A DNA stretch of 64,000 nt from Siphonodentalium dalli. Lineage: Eukaryota; Mollusca; Scaphopoda; Gadilida; Siphonodentaliidae. Each line of letters starts with the position of its first letter. Position 1 is the first letter of the stretch. Under the pieces are notes generated by a model that was not told where the DNA came from, made no database searches, and saw only the letters and a list, made by a program, of their open reading frames with translations. Shown one piece after another: positions 48,945 to 62,700 of the stretch. The DNA lies in assembly GCA_032622095.1 (NCBI GenBank), contig CP136061.1:197950935-198014934 (forward strand), given 5' to 3'. The translations under genes and the position numbers were made by a program.

Positions 48945-51900
48945 CTGTAACAAACAGTTACGTTGTAGGTTTAATTATTACTAACAGCCAAAGAAGAGTA
49001 TGCGAATATCTATGTCATTCCTTAAACGAACATGTCTCAATATAACATAAACAATGTATATACATAATTTGGTTGTAGGAATAAACATATCGAAAAACAG
49101 TAAAGACAAGAATCACTATACATCTACTATGAAAACAAGATACTGAATTAGTAACCATTTTCCAGCTATTTTCTAGTTCGCACACCAATCAGAGAAACGT
49201 TCTATATTAACTCATTTAACTCATGAATAAACTTAAACGCCGACCTCACAACGAATGACCTCAGGGGTGAGTCGGAGACCCAAAATCACTTCTTAATCGA
49301 ATGTCCCCTATACGCCGAAATGGACGAAATTGTTTCTGTGATATTCAAACTTCATATACTATAAAGACACTACTCAATGGATCTGAGAGCCTTAGTATTT
49401 CAGAAAACATAGCAATGGTTATGGCTGTAGAAACATTTATAATCCAAACTAAACAGTTTTCATAACTTATGTTTACTCAGAAGACCATTATTGAGCCATG
49501 AAGACCCACCCCACCCGCCAAAATATCTCACTGGGTCTAGCGGAAAATAACATGTAACTTAACTAATCGTCGTGGTCATGCACGTTATCGTTATCTATAT
49601 CTTCCACTAATTATATATATAGTCAGGCAGGACTGGCAGGAACGCGATAAATCTATAGCTGAAACTCAAATATAAATATTTAAGAAATAATTTGTTTCGA
49701 TTAAGGTTATGCACTTATAACCTAAATGTTTGAAGATACATTCTATAACGCGCGTAGCGCCGTTATAGAACATTTATCTTCAAACTTTTAGGTTATAACT
49801 CATAACCTTAATCGAAACAAGAGTTATTTCTTATAATTTAATCCGTCATATCACAGGAGAACCACAAAAAAGTAGAGGTTGGAAGTAAAATGAGCATATA
49901 ACATTGATACTTTCCGATAAAAAGAGACACGTTTAGTTGAAGACACCAGTCTTGTCACTCAAAAACAAAGTGTTCACCGAGTGATGAAATCGCGTCGTCA
50001 TTCAGCGTTTATGATTGGCTAGTCGCAACTTATCACGGATCGCGTGCGTGCCACAGGGCAGCTGCAACTTGCACGTGGCATTGATATATTCGACCGCGGT
50101 GACACAAACCTGTGTTGGTTTTTATTTCAGTTTTCATTTCTTTGCAAAGTTAAATCTTGTTGATTTGTCTGATATCTTGTGCACTGAATATTAGCATCTA
50201 TTATGGTTATTGGCAATACAGTCATACCTGAAGGAACTGTGATTCAGCACCGAAATTTCATGTTAAATCGTAGGAAGTATAGAACAGTTTCCAGGTACAT
50301 TTTTTAGTCATGCGGTATAGGCGTGGTCACTCGACGCTACTGTCATTTGTGTAGCGGGGAAAGTAATCAAGAAATTTAGGTTATCGAGATATAACCTAAC
50401 TCGCAAAGTGTGTGGCAGCCAATTGTTTCACAGTATTCCGTGGATTTTTATGATTAAATTATAAATGTATACACATTCCAAATCCATACGCATACAGATG
50501 CCTTAATATTACATAGCCCAATTTATATATGCCCCCCCCCCCCCTGGACAAGCCCTGGTGACGGATCAACCCGCACCGGGAAATATATACCTTAAAATCC
50601 TCATGACTCGAGTATCACGACAATAATGGATATGGGGTTAATTCAGCATCCTTTGCTTTAAGCCAAATACACTTATTCCACCAAATTCTGGCAAACCATT
50701 GTTACATATTCTGTATGTCTATTTATTTTGAATAATATAATATGCTTACATCAACTCATATACTGCCAACTATCAGGGGACTTCCAATAACCGTGTAGCG
50801 ACTCCCATAGGCATTGTGAGATAGGCACTCCCAGTCTTCATTGTTTGGTATCAATATGCCCGAACACATATCAAAGACAGCATCTGCGCATGCACGTGTA
50901 TACAGAATCAGACACGTCGCCCAAAATGTGACTATGTAATCTGCAGTGTTCTACTCATGTACACCAAGATTGAAATTGTGAGGTGTTCGCTTAGTAGGCA
51001 ACATTTTTTAAATATGCATGTGTTTTGGGCGACGATATATCTCATCGGCGGCACACGGTGGTGTCTTTCGGGCGACGAGAAATCTCGTCGTTGTCGGAAC
51101 TGAATGATCTAATACATAACATGCATATATGGGCGAACGATGAACGCTCTTTATGGTTTAATGCTGACATACTATAAGGGACGTTCGTCCAGAATAGTTC
51201 TGACTTAAATAGTTTTTCTATTGCACATTATGCTGTCAGTATTTCGTGTATTCTTTGAAAAAGTATCATTAATTGTGAACCATCCGCCGAAATTATCGAT
51301 CTCGCCAAAGTTTATAAAAGAAGACGACAGATATGCAAACAAATAATACAAGAGCATAATTATTCATATTCATTGGTGGGAAATGTTCGGATAATAAGTT
51401 CAGCAGACGACCTACTCACGATCATGTTTATAATTAACCATTTCTATAATAAATGGATTCTCCCATTCAGTTATAAAGGTACACATTTAAATTGTTCATT
51501 ATTAATTTAGAGGTGATACTCAGGTAATGAAAGCAGATGACTTACATACACAATGATAATACAATAGTAGAATGATTTATATCCCTTGGTGTGAATAATA
51601 CAATTTCAGAAGGATTATAAATCTTTGGTGGGGAATGTTCAGATAATACGTTCAACAAATTAACGACCAATGGTTGTTTGTTGGACTTATTATTTGAACT
51701 TGTCCTAGTGGAACTACCCATCAATGAGTATTTATTATATAAAGTATTAAAACTACATCATAACTATGTTAATCTAAAAAGTAAACAACACACGCATAAG
51801 TTTCTAAATGTGAGAATTTCCATGGCCGCTGACCAATGACATATCGGGCTGAGATGAGCTAAAGGTCATGGGTTCATAACCAAATCCAAGCTGACTGCCA

Positions 51901-54900
51901 CCTATTGAATACCGTGGCCTGTTCCCAGTTAATTTCTCCCTGTTTGACCTGACTGCATATAAACATTTTAGTTAATTCAGCTGATATGAAATATGTGTGG
52001 TTGCTTTATGTTACGTATTGTAATAAATGGGCATACGACGGTATATCGTGTAATTATACAATTATCTCAACATTATGACACACATGAATATCCCTCTAAT
52101 GTAATCTCATTAAAGCAAAAGGGAAATCGTTACAATAACCAACAATACGGCCCAGTACCCAAAGACATGAATTAAGCAGCAGACAATTTAAAACAAAAAT
52201 TATTCTCACCGAAAGACCAGGAATATAATCACACCAGTAATGGCAGCCACCGCAACCAGACCACCAACCACCCCAGCTGCAACAGCTCCTGTAAATTTTA
52301 CCCACAAGAGGAATCAGGCGAAAGTACACGCAATACTTACATACAAACTTGTTGAGTAGATATAAATTACAACTTCATAAATGTTAGTTTTACTAGAGCA
52401 ACAATAATGTGCATTCGTTGACATTTCTTCGCTGATGTGGTAAACTAGAGAGTGATTCTGTGGACAGAAAACAACTGCCCATAAATTTCGGCCACTGCGG
52501 GATGTTTTTCAAAGGACATAGAATCCTCAAAATTGAGCCGCGAAAATCGTGCGTACTGATTTCTTGCGCAAAAAACTAAAACAAAATTAGAAAATTGTCT
52601 CAGCTACAGAAAATATTCTAAAACTCTCAACAGTATTTAATTAAAATGACGATGATGTAATAGCTTTTTGTACACGAAGAGAAATATAGCCTATCAAAGT
52701 AACCACCATAATTATGCGGACCAGATTACAGATTTATTCACTCACGTGGTCAAAGTATGATATTGGAGCATATTATATAATGTTTACAAACTGTAATAAA
52801 TAGTAAGCATGCGTGGTAAGTATACAATACTCAAGAGTGTTGGGTGGGGTTCTGTGGGTGGGGGTCTTTTCGTGATCGATGCCAGATCTTATACATGGGG
52901 GGGGGGTCTTCAGTATAGTTGTTGTGGTGGTGAATAAGGATGTGTATATAAATTGTCAATCTTGATCCTCAGGGTGTTCCTTTACTGACAAGGGCATATC
53001 TAATGAAGGCAGCTAGATTGATCAAGATATTGTTATTCCGTGAGATGAAAAGTACATTTAATTTGCGCGCATTCGGTCTATTGCAATATAATTGTTTGAT
53101 GTATTTCTTTCGGATGTCGTCAAAATTCGTACATTAGAGAATGAGGTGGTATTCATCACCTAGTTTCTCGTTACAAAGATTGCATTTCCGTTTCTCATAT
53201 GATGTGCCTATCCATGATCCAGTTTCCACGGGCAATCTATGGTTGCGTATACGGAATTTCATCAGGCATGCCACAGTTTTCTGATTTTCAAGTGATATAT
53301 AATATTCTTTGCCGAAATTTGGCTTGGCATTACGACAGTATGGACACTTACTCTGAATGTATTGGTCCATTGAACGGGTCTTGATCAACTTATTAAATTT
53401 TATCGTTTCCGGTACCCATTGTTTCAACCAAAAAGAGGAAAATCCCAATTCTTGAAGATTTTTTTCTGGTATAATTGAGCCAAATTTTGTTTATGTTTTT
53501 CTCCTTGCATGCAGTTATCATAAACTATTACATTTCAAAGGCAATCATAAGATATTACAGTTTCAAAGGCAGTCTTTCACAATTACTGTCCATGATTCTT
53601 CCCCAGTAGGAGAGGTGTCTGCCATACGCTGACGTCATCACCTATTAAGTGTGGGAAATGCAACCAAAGTGTTTCTGCATGGCATTGTCATGGGCTACGA
53701 CTTCAATGAATTAGGAATAATAAATGCATCATTACTAATGTGAGAACGTGATATGAAATCACACATTTTCCGTGTAAATCAGTCAACGACGGGTGACATG
53801 CTTGTGGCATACTGAATCGAATAGAATCTTTCTAAAAAACACAAGTGTAGTTGAATCTTTAAGAAACTACTCACAAAGAACAAATAAAGCGAAAACATTT
53901 AATAATAAACAAACAAACAAAACAAACGATAAACTTGATATTGTGACATAGTTCACCCATTTGTTTATTCGGGCAATTTGAGTAGATTAAAATGGTAAAA
54001 GGGATTTGTTTTCCTTTTGAAAACCAAGAAGTGCCATTTTGAAAGACTGTGCAAAACTGTTATAATAGTAACTTTTTACCGAGAGCAAACCAATTATGGT
54101 ACTAATTATATTTTCTCGATTCAGAGTGAGTACTTTAGTTTGAAGTTATAGATTCATTTAATTTCTGTTATAAAAACTAAATGACATGCCATCATTGATA
54201 TATGCCATTTCTACACCTTAAATGAACAATTCATGTCATGGAAGCATTCGTGTATTGACCAGCAAATGCGGTAAGTGGTGTAACCTACCCACTATTTAGA
54301 TTACCTGAATTTAATTCGCTGTCGGCTGTCTGCCGTTCCATGACGTTTATTAACGTCCCTACAATAAAAAAAAGTATGAAAGTCAAAACAAAAACTTACT
54401 GACAAAACCAAAATCAAAATTTTAAGAAACGGTAGATTATATTATTGGATAAAACATCGATAAAACATTGCTGCCAGTTAAATATAGCTAACGTGTGTAT
54501 AATATGAACGATTTGTTGGTTTATAGACACCTTCACCCTTATTCACAGTCGGGGTTTATTGCGTAAACATTGTGGCTTATTTCGTGGTGGTTCAACGCAA
54601 GGGTATATCCGCGATCTGTGTTGGCATTTACAGCGACATACCGTGTCACACACCCTCATTTGATAATCATATCATATACCGGTATGGTGTATATATCCGA
54701 TTGGCGACTACATATACCATGACTATTGAGCCTCATCTGGTATAGAAAATCTTGTTTATACCACCTGGTTTATAAAATGAAACCGGCCCTTGAATATGGC
54801 TGTTTATGTTAGAGAACCGTAATTTCTATCTATTTCAAAGCGACTCAAGAATGATGTCACCGACAAATCATTGATCACGAGACATGTTGGTCGAATATAA

Positions 54901-56716
54901 GAGACTTCCTAAAGTTTTATTTAATAAATTAATGTAGTGGGTGCGTTTGTTATTGTGGGGTACGGCGCTGTGGTCGTGGGCCACATTGTGTGAACCGCGA
55001 TACGGTTCTCTCTTAATGTGTTACCAACGACCACAGCGATGTATCCCCCAATAAAACACATGATACATTCAATTATTATATTTATATAGCTTTTTGATGA
55101 TTTATTCCCATAAAAAGCTGAGTGTATTCTTATTAATATTCGCAAAATCTGCCGATAATTTAAGACTAGACCATGCAGCCCAATATAAGATTTCGAAGCA
55201 CTTAGCAACGATAACCTGATCGATATAAATAACTGGCTTCAGATGCAATTCGGCTGAACTTTGAAAAGCACAACCAATTATTCTTCTGACAGCTTTTAAT
55301 GAATTAGATCAGATTAGGTCAGCAATTTGTGACGTTGTGTGTGTTCGTGTTACTGTATCTGCTATTGGGATATGAAATATGTGACCAAGTTGCCTTTCTT
55401 AAAAAAAATAATCATTAAATTTCACAAATTAAGAGTAATTAAGTCTCCTCTCATGATTTTTGAGACATCATACCGTGGATATAATTATGAACTGCACTTC
55501 TGAAAAAAATATATGTTACAGAAGTTCTTGGTACCTGAACACAGTGAAATTTTAAATGTGTTTCATGCCATAAAAGTAAAGTAAATGAGGTTATAATATC
55601 CAATTGGCCGCTGGTTCTTAAATATTGTTCGGAACGAATTAAAATGACGTTTAGCAGTAATCTGAAACACACGTGTATAGTTCTCCTGTCACCTGCTTTG
55701 TCGCAAATCATAAGCTAAATAATTATATGGTCCACGCATTGAGACCAGAACAAACCATTTGAGTTTCCAGTGGAATCTTGTGTTGTGAGTGCTGTCGCCG
55801 CCACTGACGCTGTGGTCGATTTTGCAATTGGTCTCGTGGAAGTAGCTGTTGTGGTCGTACTTTCAGCGGCAATGGTCGTGATTGTTGTTTTTATTGTTGT
55901 GGTCGTTGTTGTTTTTATTGTTGTGGTCGTTGTTGTTTTTATAGTTGTGGTCGTAGTTGTTTTTATTGTTGTGGTCGTTGTTGTTTTTATTGTTGTGGTC
56001 GTTGCTGTTATAACGAAGATAATATTAAATACATATCACCACGATTGCATGTGTTATATGTAAGCTGTCGTTTAAAAAGATTGGTAATGTGGGATAATAT
56101 CTTAATAATTGTTGAGCAGTCTTGAAGATTCATATAAATAATTATTTATCAATTCAAGGTGAATATGAAAATATGAAGATTAAGGGTCCAGTTCACACAA
56201 GAGAGAAAATGTATAATATTATGGATACAACTATCTAAGTATTCATTCTGTCGGCAATTCCGTGTTCTGGAGAAAATAATTGATTAATAAATTAAGTTAA
56301 CATTCAGCAAAATCGTCTTGGTTGATAATCGTAGCGCACCACTGTCAATGCATGCGGATGACGAATAATAATACCCTGTTGGAACTTTCTCAATATAAAT
56401 CACTTATAAAATCTTCTCAATATGTCGAATATACGAGCAAATGAGCATCTTGCGAAAAGTATTGCAATATATATATACAAGCATACCATCGGTAAACTTT
56501 CGATTACATGCACTATATTCAGCAATAATACATGCATGTAATTATTTCTCATAGCATTCGTATTAATATTTGTCTGTCTTCGCACAATATCAACAGAGAC
56601 GGCTTAGGGCTGTGAACCATTTATTTGTATTATGTAATCTAGTAATCTATACGAGATATAGAAAGAGATGAAGTGAGGTTATACACGAAATGTGAGAGAG
56701 AGAGAGAGAGTAAGAG

Positions 56717-56755
<39 letters not shown>

Positions 56756-59700
56756 AAATCACCGAGCACGTGAAGTTCTATTAATATCTGCGGGTGCGGG
56801 CGCGTCTAGTCGGGGCGAATTATAAGTTAGAATCGCGTTATAACCATGGCTGAGTTCAGATGGTGCCTCCATGTCTTCCTCGATGGTGGTTAGTTTGTTA
56901 TCAACTGAATGAGCTCGCAAACGAACTGCCACTACCGACAGCCTTAGGCTTAAACAACAATATGGATGGATGGACTCAAACAGCTCCAGATTATTAACCG
57001 ATTCACACCATGCGCCAATCAAATAGGTCCAATCCATAAACAATATTTCTTGTATGATTCTGTATTTCACCGGGGCCAAAATACGAATTTGAGCTAAAAC
57101 TCACCAAGTATTTTACACTAATAGAAGAGTAAGCTGAAATGGGGAGCAAAGCGGAAGGTTTGCAATTCTAACAATAGCCATGATATTGATAGCACTCAGG
57201 AAATACAACACGGATCATACTTATGGTATCGGTCATGGGAGGGCATGCAAGAGTACGGCAAATTCGACTATATAATATTGATTTGTCGGGAGGGGTGGAA
57301 CTGAAAGTTAACTGAACGAAATCCACAATTGTTTTGAATGTATACTCCGCAATAATGACTCAATAATCTTTAGAACAATAACATTGATAATATACCATAA
57401 ACTGTTCATATTCATAACAGGCTGTATAATACAGAGTATCAGGGCAATACATATACAGGTTTGATTAAATCTTTTGTTGAGAATGCCGGTGAACATTCAA
57501 CACACAAACTTCATGTGATGTTGAATAGTATCACCCCGGATTCCTAATGTTCGAACACTACCTGGCCATTGCCTCCTTGGTTCTGAACGATAATTCAATT
57601 ATATATGCATTATAATCTAGATGAAAATAACCTTAACATCCACAACATACCAGTAAGAATGTTTTGTCCGGCAACAGGTCGTCACTATAAAAAAACTACT
57701 TCACATTCGGACACAAAATGGTTTATCAACGCTGATAAATAATACCGAGGCAAGTGCGCCGATTGTCAAAACATTAAAATAACCTTTGGTTGAATGGCAA
57801 TTGATAGGTAATCATTGTATTGAAAGTGGCTCAATTCAGTTTGTGTTCCTCGAGCGTGATCAGTTTATAAATATGTTATAACCTGCTTGGGTATCTGTAC
57901 AATAAATACATATATAAGAAAGGAGGAACCACCAAAGCCATCAGCTATCTGCCATTCATCCTGACTAGCTTTGACTGTAATATAACAGAGTCATGTATAA
58001 GAGACAAGATCGTGAACCATATGACCAACAATAAACTTTTCAACATCAAACAATTCGGATGCCACCCCCTGGGAACCGGTCCTGCTAGAAACAATTACAC
58101 CTGTTTGGATCCATGTTTACAACTGATTTTCTTTAAAAAAAAGTTTCAAAGTCAGCAAAATCTTGAACGTTTACATGTAGTTTGTTGATTTTTTTTGTCA
58201 TATCAAATTTTAATGCCTCAATTTTCTCTATTGTCGTGAAAAAGAACTATAAATCCATATTTCATTTGGAATTATTTTGAAGAAAAACAAAAGTATAACA
58301 ATTAAGTTTTGTTCTCTTACTCTTTGGTTTTACATCCAATATTATGACACACATATATTGTCAATATCAACCATCTGTTTCAGATTTTGTGAAACTGTTT
58401 TAGTTTCCTTTCCACTATTATATCATACGAAAATGCGATGGATTTTTTAATTGTGAAATTCTTCTCAGGTTCCGTGTCCGATTATGACAATTCCGATTAT
58501 TACACCGAGAGTTATTGTTAAACGGACATGGAATTTTTGTACGTATTTCGATGGTAGGGACACAATAATCCGGTAAAGGCACGAGCAACCTACATGTATT
58601 TCGACCTACATGTATATAATCTGAAAAAGTTGCCATATATAACAATTTTCCAGCTCCTTTCAATTTTGTGGACATAATCGAGCAAAAACCTATATATTGA
58701 TACCATGTCATGAAAATAGTTACAGTGATCACTTTTTATTCTTTCAACCTAGAACAGAGATGGACCCCCAGTTTATATTTTGAAGTGGTAATTTGTACGA
58801 CTTCAATCAGATTCATGGTACATTTATGGTACATATTAAGACTGTATACATGGCGGTAATTCAACTATTTATCAACCCATTCTTTATAGCTTGACAAATA
58901 TGACCATTTTGCATACTGCTGCTCAAAAGTGTACCACACTTCGTCCAGAACTATCATAATTCAGTGAATGAGTTTATTCGTCCCCATGCAGCCCGGTGAT
59001 TGCGCAAGAACGATTCGCCATATACTCACAAGGACTCGAATTTCTCCAGATTATATTTGTGTATGCCTTAACATTGTTCTTTTGTGTGGAAGCTGGGCAA
59101 CAATGAGCGTCGGCTCTGGCAGCTACTAATGTGCGTACACTGTTAGAAAAAATACCGTCGTTTCAATGGTCTGAGACCGCGCAACATCGCTGCCAACATA
59201 TGACCGTTAATCATACGGTCAGGCCGTAGCATGTTCCACGGTATAAAACCGTTTAAGTAACGGGCAGACCGTAACCAATAACTGTCAGACCGTTGTATTT
59301 TTTACGGTTCAGAACCGTTTAATTAATATCAAGACCGTAACTATTAAAGGTCAGACCAATGGTATTTTTCATGGGTCAGCACCAATTTTTGCTCTTAATT
59401 TGCTAATTTACCATAAAATTAACCAGGTTCCCATGATGACAATATGATTTCCCGGTAGGCATTACGATTCTTATGTTTTTGAATGGTCGAAACTAGTATT
59501 ATTCGTAACTGAAAAATACATCTTAGTTCTTATGTTACGATCATAGTTTTGATGAAATGTAAATCCTCAATGCATAAAGTGATAGACAATACTTATGAAA
59601 CTTTGCAGTTTGCAGAGGATCAAGCTTGTTATCTGCCTCGTAGAATTTAATCCGGAAAAAGGTTGCAAACACGTAATGTGTTCACCTTTCACTAACTACT

Positions 59701-62700
59701 GTATAAATATGGCTGTAAATAAAAAACGATACTAGTAATAGCTGATAAGCCAACCCATCACTATCAGTTATGAGTAATACTAATTTCGACCATTCTAAAA
59801 TATGAATCGGCATGCCCTTTTAAGCCATAAAAAGAACAAAGCTACATGTTTCACAGTTAAAACTCAAATTTATGTAAAAGTAAAATATCTTAATGGCATA
59901 CTTTTTGGTAACATGTAAGGCGTGAAATTGTCCAGTCACTTGTACACACAGTTTTTGTTTTAACAGGTGAATCCGTACATCATGAAAATACAGTACCAGT
60001 CAGAGGAAGTGGTATTTTTAGGCGCACCTTTATTGCGATATTGAACTTGCTTAATTTAGAAAAAGACATGATTATAGCACACTACCAACAATATGTCGTG
60101 CTTATTATTGCAATATTGAACGCAAAATATTGCGATACTAAGCGCGCTAAATTTCATACAGACCCGATAGTGTTATATTTATATTAGATAAATACTGTGC
60201 ATATAGTGTACATATAGTGTACATATAGCATTTACAACTATAATATTATACATATCTAAAACATTGTCTCTATTTATACAATAAACAATATAGAAGAAGC
60301 AATAATTTGATTTAAATGTCACAATTTTGAGCGCAAGATGTCGCAATATTAGGCGCAAAATATTGAGATATTAAGCGTAAAATATTCCAATAATATCACA
60401 AGTGACATGGTTATAAGCGTTTCCACTTGAAATATTATTGCGTAAATAGCGCTCTTAATATACCACTTCTTTGGACTGGTACTGTATATCAATAACAGCT
60501 AGTTTGGATTGGAACCTTCAAGACAACTGCAGATCCCATAATAACTGCGCGATGATTTGGCGACAATGTTCTCCTGTAGTCGCACATTTTCCATGAAATT
60601 TTAAAGCATGATGCATCAAACTGTATACTGGTATCACGACACTGACAGTATCAATATCAGTGAGTCAGCCAAAGATAGTTTGATAAGAACATCCAACCAA
60701 TAGTGTACTCCCTGTAAATTGTCGTAATAACTTGACGATAACATGTGAATGATGACAATGTCTCATTTCCACACGATTCATTGAAAATTGATAAACACGA
60801 GATGAATTTGTCCGTGTAATTGTAGTCAGTTCATTGTTTACGGCGTTGTCGTAGACACTGAAGCTCTTGTTAATTACCCTGGTGTATACAGTACATGTAC
60901 ATGTATCTCCTATCTTGTAAATGTACATGCATGTGCGTTGAAACAATCAGATTCAGAAAACTGTCAACTGGATTGTCAACATTCTAATAGTAATGGCTGT
61001 TCGTTGAGACGTTGTTGTTATTATTGACACTATTGGTTGACATCGAAGCTTGTGTTAATTGTACCTGTATCCTCTCGTGTCAGTAAATGTGCCAGTGTTT
61101 TGATACTAAGTCACAACACTGAAACATCAACATCAGCAATGCGTCGAATGAAGTCAGACCCCGAACGTGCCATGATTCGATTTGGCATTAATCTCTACTC
61201 TCGAATTTAGTGGAAATTGTCAATTGAATTGCAATTTATCCTGTTATCAAAGGATCCGAAATCAGACCGTCTTAACAACTGTCCACAACCGAAAAGGTAA
61301 CTGTTTCCCAAAAAGCAACAGTTTGCTATCAACGATAAATCATAAAATGGCGAAGAAACGAGCTGATTGATAAAGCGGCAACTTAACCCCGGAAGGAGAA
61401 TTACGTACCGTACTCATGATAATTCGTACGGCCCGCATAACACAGAATGAATGCCACATAAATAATACATATTAAATATCAGCAGAGTAAGATTCAGTCA
61501 TCCTGTATGGAGTCATTGCCGTATATAATATCGTCGCCGATAAATGTGCTATTGAATTTTGACGGCATGACTTTGAATCACGAAAATATTTAATTTAGAC
61601 ATTTTCATGGGCACATAAAATAACGGTATGGGACCGTCAAACTGATGAAACGGTATGGGACCGTCGATTATGACGGCCCGAAACCGTCGAACCGACAGTA
61701 ATTTCTAACGGTGTATCAAACGGGAATAAAACTATATCGGCGAGTTCGTTCTCAGACGCCACTGATATTCCTTCGCTTCCGGAATTGTTGTCAAATCAAT
61801 GGGTGTGGAAGTGATGGTTTATTGGTTATGAACTCAGAAGTATCAATTTTCGTCGCGTAATTCACAAACACGATAATTTTCCAATGGAACTACACGCATG
61901 AATACAATGCTTCTAACACGCTAATAGAAAACACAACTGTGCGGACAGAAAATAAGCAACATTTTGGCAACTATGCGGACACTGAAATGTGAGAGGTTGT
62001 GTTTGGTTGTAGTCTTTTTTTTCTGCCAATATCGTGAGTAAACGATATTGAAATGAATTGTTATCTCTCACAACATTAACAAGCTAAATTCAAACATATA
62101 TAGAGAATGGGACTCGAAGTACAATGTTTACACCGATAAGTTATGAAAGTGATATTTGAAGCCACTTTCGACCGGCAAAATTGTAATTCAATCGAGGATC
62201 ATAAGCCGTTGTTCGTCTTTAAGTCATGAATACCTGGCTGTTCTGACATGGTATTATTTACCAATAATTCAAACATCACAAAATCACGTGTCTGTAAATG
62301 AAGCAGGTTATTTAATTCGATGTTATAACCGAAAATGTGTCCTTCCAAAACAATTGTCTAAAAATAGAATGTCACCGTCTTCCGTTCCGTAACGTCCGGT
62401 TTATTGAAGCGTCCGCTTACCCCCCCCCCTATGATATTGTTGCGGTGAGTGCATCCGAAGCCAGATTGGGGAGGGGCAAATTTCAAATGTACCACTGTTC
62501 AAGAAAGTAGCCGCATGTTATCGCCGAAAGAGCAAAAGTCTGCTTGATTAACACTCAGAATTTGTATCATATGTATGATATATCCATACAGTGTCAATGA
62601 TTGGCAATTTGCGTATTTGACTTGCAAATACCTCAAATTATAAAAAATTTAATTCAATCAACGTAACTATTCTACTGACGTTTTAGTACTCGGCATTAAC

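Noticed and set aside
48440-49045. 201-codon plus-strand frame
   Set aside because: It is antisense to the receptor tail exon and crosses its splice acceptor.
55770-56063. Plus-strand Val-rich frame that looks like repeated membrane segments
   Set aside because: It is the antisense of the Thr-rich stalk exon, which has splice sites and phase agreement.
56759-57079. 106-codon minus-strand frame as an extra receptor exon
   Set aside because: No phase-compatible acceptor and donor pair was found, and no domain is recognisable.
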